From assembly GCF_040412425.1 (NCBI RefSeq), contig NC_089761.1, positions 31,402,644 through 31,466,643 of the forward strand: DNA of 64,000 nt, written 5' to 3'. Positions within the stretch are counted from its first letter, which is position 1, and every line of letters begins with the position of its first letter. This document shows, one piece after another, positions 59,882 through 64,000 of the stretch. The DNA is from Macrobrachium rosenbergii. Taxonomy: Eukaryota; Arthropoda; Malacostraca; Decapoda; Palaemonidae. Position numbers and translations under genes: made by a program. Below the pieces are notes generated by a model that saw only the letters and a program-made list of their open reading frames with translations, was not told where the DNA came from and searched no databases.

Positions 59882-59906
59882 ATCTAGAAGTCAGGCACAT
59901 AAACGT

Positions 59907-59947
<41 letters not shown>

Positions 59948-59983
59948 ACTTCTAGAGGAAGTCAGTCACACAATCGTAAATTA

Positions 59984-60035
<52 letters not shown>
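59719..60035. repeat. Composite tandem array: (GA)n plus about 37-bp spacer
   Basis: The spacer ATATATCTAGA-GGAAGTCAGGCACATAAACGTAAATTG recurs four to five times between GA tracts of 14-47 bp. Two copies lack GAGGA. Confidence 0.92.
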
Positions 60036-60036
<1 letters not shown>

Positions 60037-60339
60037 CACATCTAGAGGAAACCAGACACACACACACACAAAAAACTCAAGAAAAGGCACTCTAGAAATA
60101 TGCCATTGATCACACCCGTCTCTCTCAGCATCAACTAGTCAGTCAAAACGCTAATAGAATCGACGTCCATAATACCCCCTTAAACAAAAAGAAAGGATAT
60201 TTGTGTCGTAACCCTTTTCCATCGTCCAGCTCCAACTCAATTTTCCTCAATCGACTCCGCTTACGCTCTGAGGGCTTTTGATGTTACCCGCACTCGATTC
60301 CAGGCGTAGAATTGGATCAGACGCCCACTCGTCCGACAC
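60036..60339. other. Unassigned unique sequence
   Basis: Short CA run near 60057-60070. No feature recognised. Confidence 0.5.
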
Positions 60340-60965
60340 TCGATCGATGGGCGTTGAAGGGCAGCTGTCACAGTAAATAGACGGACGACGGATCAGCTGA
60401 TCAAATGAATTTTTTTTTTTTGTCAGTGGGCATTGAAGGGCAGCTGTCACAGTAAATAAACGGGTCAGCTGATCAACTGAATTATTTTTTGTCAGTGGGC
60501 ACTGAAGGGCAGCTGTCACAGTAAATAAACGGGTCAGCTGATCAACTGAATTATTTTTTGTCAATGGGCATTGAAGGGCAGCTGTCACAGTAAATAAACG
60601 GATCAGCTGAAAAAATGAATTATTTTGTGTCACCGGGCATTGAAGGGCAGCTGTCACAGTAAATAAACGGATCAGCTGAAAAAATGAATTATTTTGTGTC
60701 ACTGGGCATTGAAGGGCAGCTGTCACAGTAAATAAACGGATCAGCTGAAAAAATGAATTATTTTGTGTCACTGGGCATTGAAGGGCAGCTGTCACAGTAA
60801 ATAAACGGATCAGCTGATCAACTGAATTATTTTTTGTCAGTGGGCACTGAAGGGCAGCTGTCACAGTAAATAAACGGAACAGCTGATCAACTGAATTATT
60901 TTTGTCAGTGGGCATTGAAGGGCAGCTGTCACAGCAAATAGACGGACGGATCAGCTGATCAAATG
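60340..60965. repeat. 69-bp minisatellite, nine copies
   Basis: Unit: TGGGCATTGAAGGGCAGCTG, TCACAGTAAATAAACGGATC, AGCTGATCAACTGAATTATTTTTTGTCAG. CAGCTGATCAACTG contains TGATCA and CAGCTG palindromes. Three central units carry the variant AGCTGAAAAAATGAATTATTTTGTGTCAC. The period of 69 (3 x 23) keeps a 222-codon minus-strand frame open, with repeating LFTVTAALQCPLTKNNSVDQ. Strong internal regularity is explained by the DNA repeat, so no gene is called. Confidence 0.95.
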
Positions 60966-61170
60966 AATGTTTTTTGTCAGTGGAATTTTTTTTGAAAGGT
61001 TCAAAGAAAGCCTCGCCTATAAAATAAGTAATTTGATCTTTTTATTGTCAGTGGATTCATGTTTTTTTTTTTTTTTCTTTTGAATGGCATTAAAAAAAGC
61101 CTTGTGTATGGTATGAGTAACCGATTGTTTTTTTTTATTGGGCTTTTATTTAGTTTACAAAGACGCACAG
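60966..61170. other. Unassigned T-rich sequence
   Basis: Several poly-T runs. AAAAGCCT-G-TATA variants suggest an older degenerate duplication. Confidence 0.45.
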
Positions 61171-61268
61171 GTTAGTAAGTCAAAAGAATTTTGAAAGGTC
61201 AAATCAGTGAGTCAAGAGAATTTGGAAAGGTCAAATCAGTGAGTCAAGAGAATTTGGAAAGGTCAAAT
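61171..61268. repeat. 32-bp tandem repeat, three copies
   Basis: GTCAAATCAGTGAGTCAAGA followed by GAATTTGGAAAG. The first copy is diverged. Confidence 0.88.
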
Positions 61269-61439
61269 CGTACCGCTTTTGCACAAAAATATTGCGTCTC
61301 CATTTATCTCCTTATCTTTTGAAATATTATTTTATCTTCCACTTCTCCATTTGTCTGTTTATCTTTTCAAATATTATTTTACGATTTGTAAGATCAACGC
61401 GGTAATTGAAAACGTACTCTTTGAATATCATAAATTCAT

Positions 61440-61540
61440 TGCTTCCCGTAGCCGGGTTGACAACGTGTTGGATTCTGATGCCTGAGGATGTCAGTTCGAA
61501 TCTCAAAAGTAAATAAAATTAGAAATAAAATATAATAAGA
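61440..61540 (+). mobile_element. tRNA-like SINE or tRNA pseudogene
   Basis: Box-A-like TAGCCGGGTTGA (61449-61460, two mismatches) and box-B-like AGTTCGAATCT (61493-61503) 32 nt apart, followed by an A/T-rich tail (AAAAGTAAATAAAATTAG...). The acceptor stem does not pair. Only one copy in the window, so the family is uncertain. Confidence 0.45.
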
Positions 61541-61633
61541 AACGCAGTCGAGATTCTTGGTCGGTAAACCATTCTTAAATGTGGGCAATAGACAGTAAGG
61601 TCTAAAACCCTGATGAGAGAGGAGGGTTTATGG

Positions 61634-61635
<2 letters not shown>

Positions 61636-61688
<53 letters not shown>

Positions 61689-61905
61689 AAAGAGGATAGA
61701 GGGGAGAGGAAGAGAGGGAAAAGAGAGAAAGAGAGAGAGAGGGGAGGTAAAAGAGAGACAGAGGAGAAGAGAAGAAAAGAGGAGAGAGAGAGAGAGGAGA
61801 AGAGAAGAAAAGAGGAGAGAGAGAGAGAGAGAAGAGAAGAAAAGAGGAAAGAGAGAGAAGCCGAGACAGACACAGAGGAGAAGAGAAAAAAAGAGAACAG
61901 AGGAA

Positions 61906-61981
<76 letters not shown>

Positions 61982-61985
61982 TACT
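61636..61985. repeat. (GA)n compound purine tract
   Basis: GA runs 61636-61685 and 61905-61982, separated by GAGGAGAAGAGAAGAAAAGAG-type units with an internal repeat of about 40 bp. Frames across it are artefacts. Confidence 0.93.
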
Positions 61986-62194
61986 TGCTTGCAATTACCC
62001 CTAGAGACCCCAAGAAACACCACCGTGGTCTCCACAAACCTCCGACAACCGAGAGAGTCTCACGAAACCTCGACTTCAGGCATCAATGACTTTCATTTCC
62101 CAGCTGACATTGATAATGTTAACTTCTCCATCCTTTTTGGGGATTTCGGCCGAAAGGGGCCCAGAGGTCTTTATGATGTTACAAGTTCTTTCCC

Positions 62195-62197
<3 letters not shown>

Positions 62198-62253
<56 letters not shown>
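62198..62253. repeat. (TC)n microsatellite
   Basis: Pure TC run. 61986-62197 and 62254-62355 are unassigned unique sequence. Confidence 0.96.
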
Positions 62254-62256
<3 letters not shown>

Positions 62257-62354
62257 CTGGCCATAAAGGCTCCCCGGGTGCTTTTGCTTGTGCCTCTCAC
62301 AATATCATCAGTGTCACCGGCCTTCAGCGGGCAAGGTAAAATACAGCAGTGTTT

Positions 62355-62820
62355 CAGAGGAGGAGGAGGAGGAGGGAGAGAGGTGGATGAAGAGAAGGGG
62401 GGGAGGAGGAGGAGAAGGATGAGGGTGAGGAGGAGGAGGAGGAAGAGGAGGAGGTTGAAGGTAAGGAGAAGGAAGAGGTTGAGGGTGGGGAGGAGGTTGA
62501 GGGTAAGGAGAAAGAAGTTGAGGATAAGGAGAAGGAAGAGGTTGAGGGTGAGGAGGAGGAAGAGGAAGAGGATGAGGAGGAGGAGGAGGAGGAGGATGAA
62601 GAGGAGGAAGAGAACGAGGAGGATGAAGAGAGGGAAGAGGAGGAGGAGGAAGAGAAAGAGGAGGGTGAGGAGGAGGTTGAGGGTAAGGAGAAGGAGGAGG
62701 AGGATAAGAAGGAGGTGGAGGAGGAGGAGGGGGAGAGCGAGGAGGAAGAGGAGGTAGATGAGGATGAGGATGAAGAAGAGGAGGAGAACTAGGAGGAGTT
62801 GGAGGAGGAGGAGTGGGAGG
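62355..62820. repeat. GGA-rich polypurine minisatellite, about 465 bp
   Basis: GAGGAG/GAAGAG with recurring GGTTGAGGGTAAGGAGAAGG blocks (about 62452, 62488, 62518, 62670). The 223- and 301-codon frames through it are low-complexity translations. Confidence 0.93.
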
Positions 62821-63159
62821 GCGAACGAACAGTTCAACGATCCTGAAATATGACTTCCGTCCTCTTGTGTATGAAGGTCCCTCGATACTGGACGCGAAAA
62901 CTCTCGTGCAAGGGGGACCCTTTCCCAGGGAGATTTTCCAGCGATCAAAGGCCAAAATGAAACTGAATAACGGTGCTTCATTTCAGTTGCAGTGGGAGAG
63001 TTCAGAATACGGGATACGGCCGTGAGTTTGCTTTCAAGTCAGCTTTGTCAGGAAGGAAGATAAGGTAACAAATAATGAGGAACTGGAAACAGAATAGGGT
63101 ATGATTAACGGGAGGGGGAGAAGAGGTAGGCGCGATAAGAATTTTGAAAGGTTCATAAT
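62821..63159. other. Unassigned unique sequence
   Basis: No feature recognised. Confidence 0.5.
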
Positions 63160-63527
63160 TTGTCTGTCCGTCGGCGCTTTTTCTGTCCGCCCTTAGATCT
63201 TCAAAACCACCGAGGCTAGAGGGCTGCAAATTGGTATGTTGATCGTCCACCCTCCGATCATCAAACATACCAAATTGCAGCCCTCTAGCCTCAGTAGTTT
63301 ATATTTTATTTAAGGTTAAAGTTAGCCATGATCGTGCTTCTGCCAACGATATAGGGTAGGCCACCACCGGGCCATGGTTAAAATTTCATGGGTCGCGGCT
63401 CATACAGCATTATACCGGGACCGCCTAAAGATAGATCTATTTTCGGTGGCCTTGATTATACACTGTAGCGGCTGTGCAAAAAAACTCGATTGCCCCGAAG
63501 AAACTTCGGCGCATTTTGTAATTGTTT
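63160..63527 (+). mobile_element. Rep-A dispersed element, 5'-truncated
   Basis: Starts at TTTGTCTGTCCGTCGGCGC, lacking the start hairpin. The central inverted repeat and the TAGATCTA palindrome are present. The 3' hairpin is largely intact (GCCCCGAAGAAACTTCGGCGC, one mismatch). Confidence 0.92.
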
Positions 63528-63722
63528 TTCTTGTGTACAGTTGACAAGTAAAAGTATTCTGGAAACAATACGGCTTTCTAAAAATTAATTTCTTTGTTCT
63601 CCATTGTCTGCAATGCATTGATCACTACTGTGCTAAAATAGATCGTTGCTTTGTAAACAGGCAGAATAATTCGTCGCTTTCCTCCTTTGACATAAAAAAC
63701 AACTTTAAATTTATTTTCAGTC
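63528..63722. other. Unassigned unique sequence
   Basis: No feature recognised. Confidence 0.5.
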
Positions 63723-64000
63723 TAACGCATTTTTACCTCCGACAACAAACATGAAAGGTTGTATTCTTTCAGACGTTTCTTTGTCAATAATTTTTTGTGT
63801 TATAGCACGGTATCTCAAGAACGAATGGACGGATTTTGATGAATCTGGGTGAAAGCATTCCTGTGGCAACCATTTCCAGATAGATAATTTTTTTTAATTA
63901 ATAGTATCAGCAAAGATTAGACGATCTGCCGTCATCGTAACCATCTGGCTTTAATAAATTTTTTCAGTTAATAGTATCAGCAAAGATTAGACAATCTGTC
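63723..64000. repeat. Dispersed-repeat-like segment ending in a tandem duplication
   Basis: TTTTTACCTCCGACAACAAA and ATCTCAAGAACGAATGGACG followed by GATTTTGATGAAT resemble a motif I recall from many invertebrate interspersed repeats. At the end TTAATAGTATCAGCAAAGAT and TAGACGATCTG recur at about 63899 and 63971, a period of about 72 bp cut by the window edge. Confidence 0.5.

Noticed and set aside
62076..62981. 301-codon minus-strand Leu/Pro-rich frame and 223-codon plus-strand Arg/Lys frame
   Set aside because: Both run through the GGA-rich tract and a TC microsatellite. Low-complexity artefacts.

Overview
This window reads as non-coding, repeat-dominated nuclear DNA from an invertebrate animal, most likely a decapod crustacean (shrimp, prawn, crayfish or crab). 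The reasons are the extreme density of (TA)n, (GA/TC)n and (AAT)n microsatellites, tRNA-derived SINE-like units, and dispersed elements whose sequence I associate from memory with decapod genomes. The species cannot be fixed from sequence alone. A rough hand tally puts simple repeats at 7-8 kb of the 64 kb. I find no complete protein-coding gene, rRNA, intact tRNA gene or CRISPR array. Nearly all long open reading frames are translations of microsatellites, purine tracts, or minisatellites whose period is a multiple of three.

Dispersed families (labels are mine). Rep-A: about 400 bp, rich in hairpins, 11 copies or fragments (192, 1590-, 3525, 5125, 16884, 19729-, 39757, 49513-, 50999, 58983, 63160; '-' means minus strand). 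Rep-B: about 290 bp, SINE-like, 9 copies (8481, 13912, 21151, 22987-, 25928, 35188, 40754, 50411, 52118). Rep-C: a foldback between (TA)n tracts (18716, 47941), with two unrelated foldbacks of the same layout at 42997 and 43373. Rep-D: about 110-130 bp, two copies (10536, 28198). Rep-E: two short fragments (21835, 51600). Rep-F: an AAT-associated unit in inverted copies (53186 and 54740). There is a 450-bp tRNA-derived SINE (54101), head-to-head tRNA-like pairs (19101, 27871), a hAT-type MITE with target-site duplication (57898-58170) and a second MITE-like element with about 33-bp terminal inverted repeats (13085-13267).

Tandem DNA: minisatellites with periods of about 25, 32, 37, 39, 63, 69, 70, 79 and 80 bp; a nested array (33445-34765) with long and short versions of one unit; and at least seven composite arrays in which a unique spacer and a (GA/TC)n tract are duplicated together (890, 28335, 38719, 41170, 44004, 46170, 59719), plus a 2-kb TC-rich block at 55745-57690.

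Possible genic remnants are few. The best is an 82-codon cysteine-rich open frame ending exactly at a consensus splice donor (12497-12742, +). Weaker candidates are at 20390-20545 (+) and 53740-53886 (-). CpG-richer patches with CRE, CCAAT or TATA motifs (9714, 15938, 20892, 24418, 30600, 40638) are possible regulatory remnants, but none is tied to a gene. The window is best viewed as an intergenic or large-intron region shaped by microsatellite expansion, tandem duplication and non-autonomous mobile elements.
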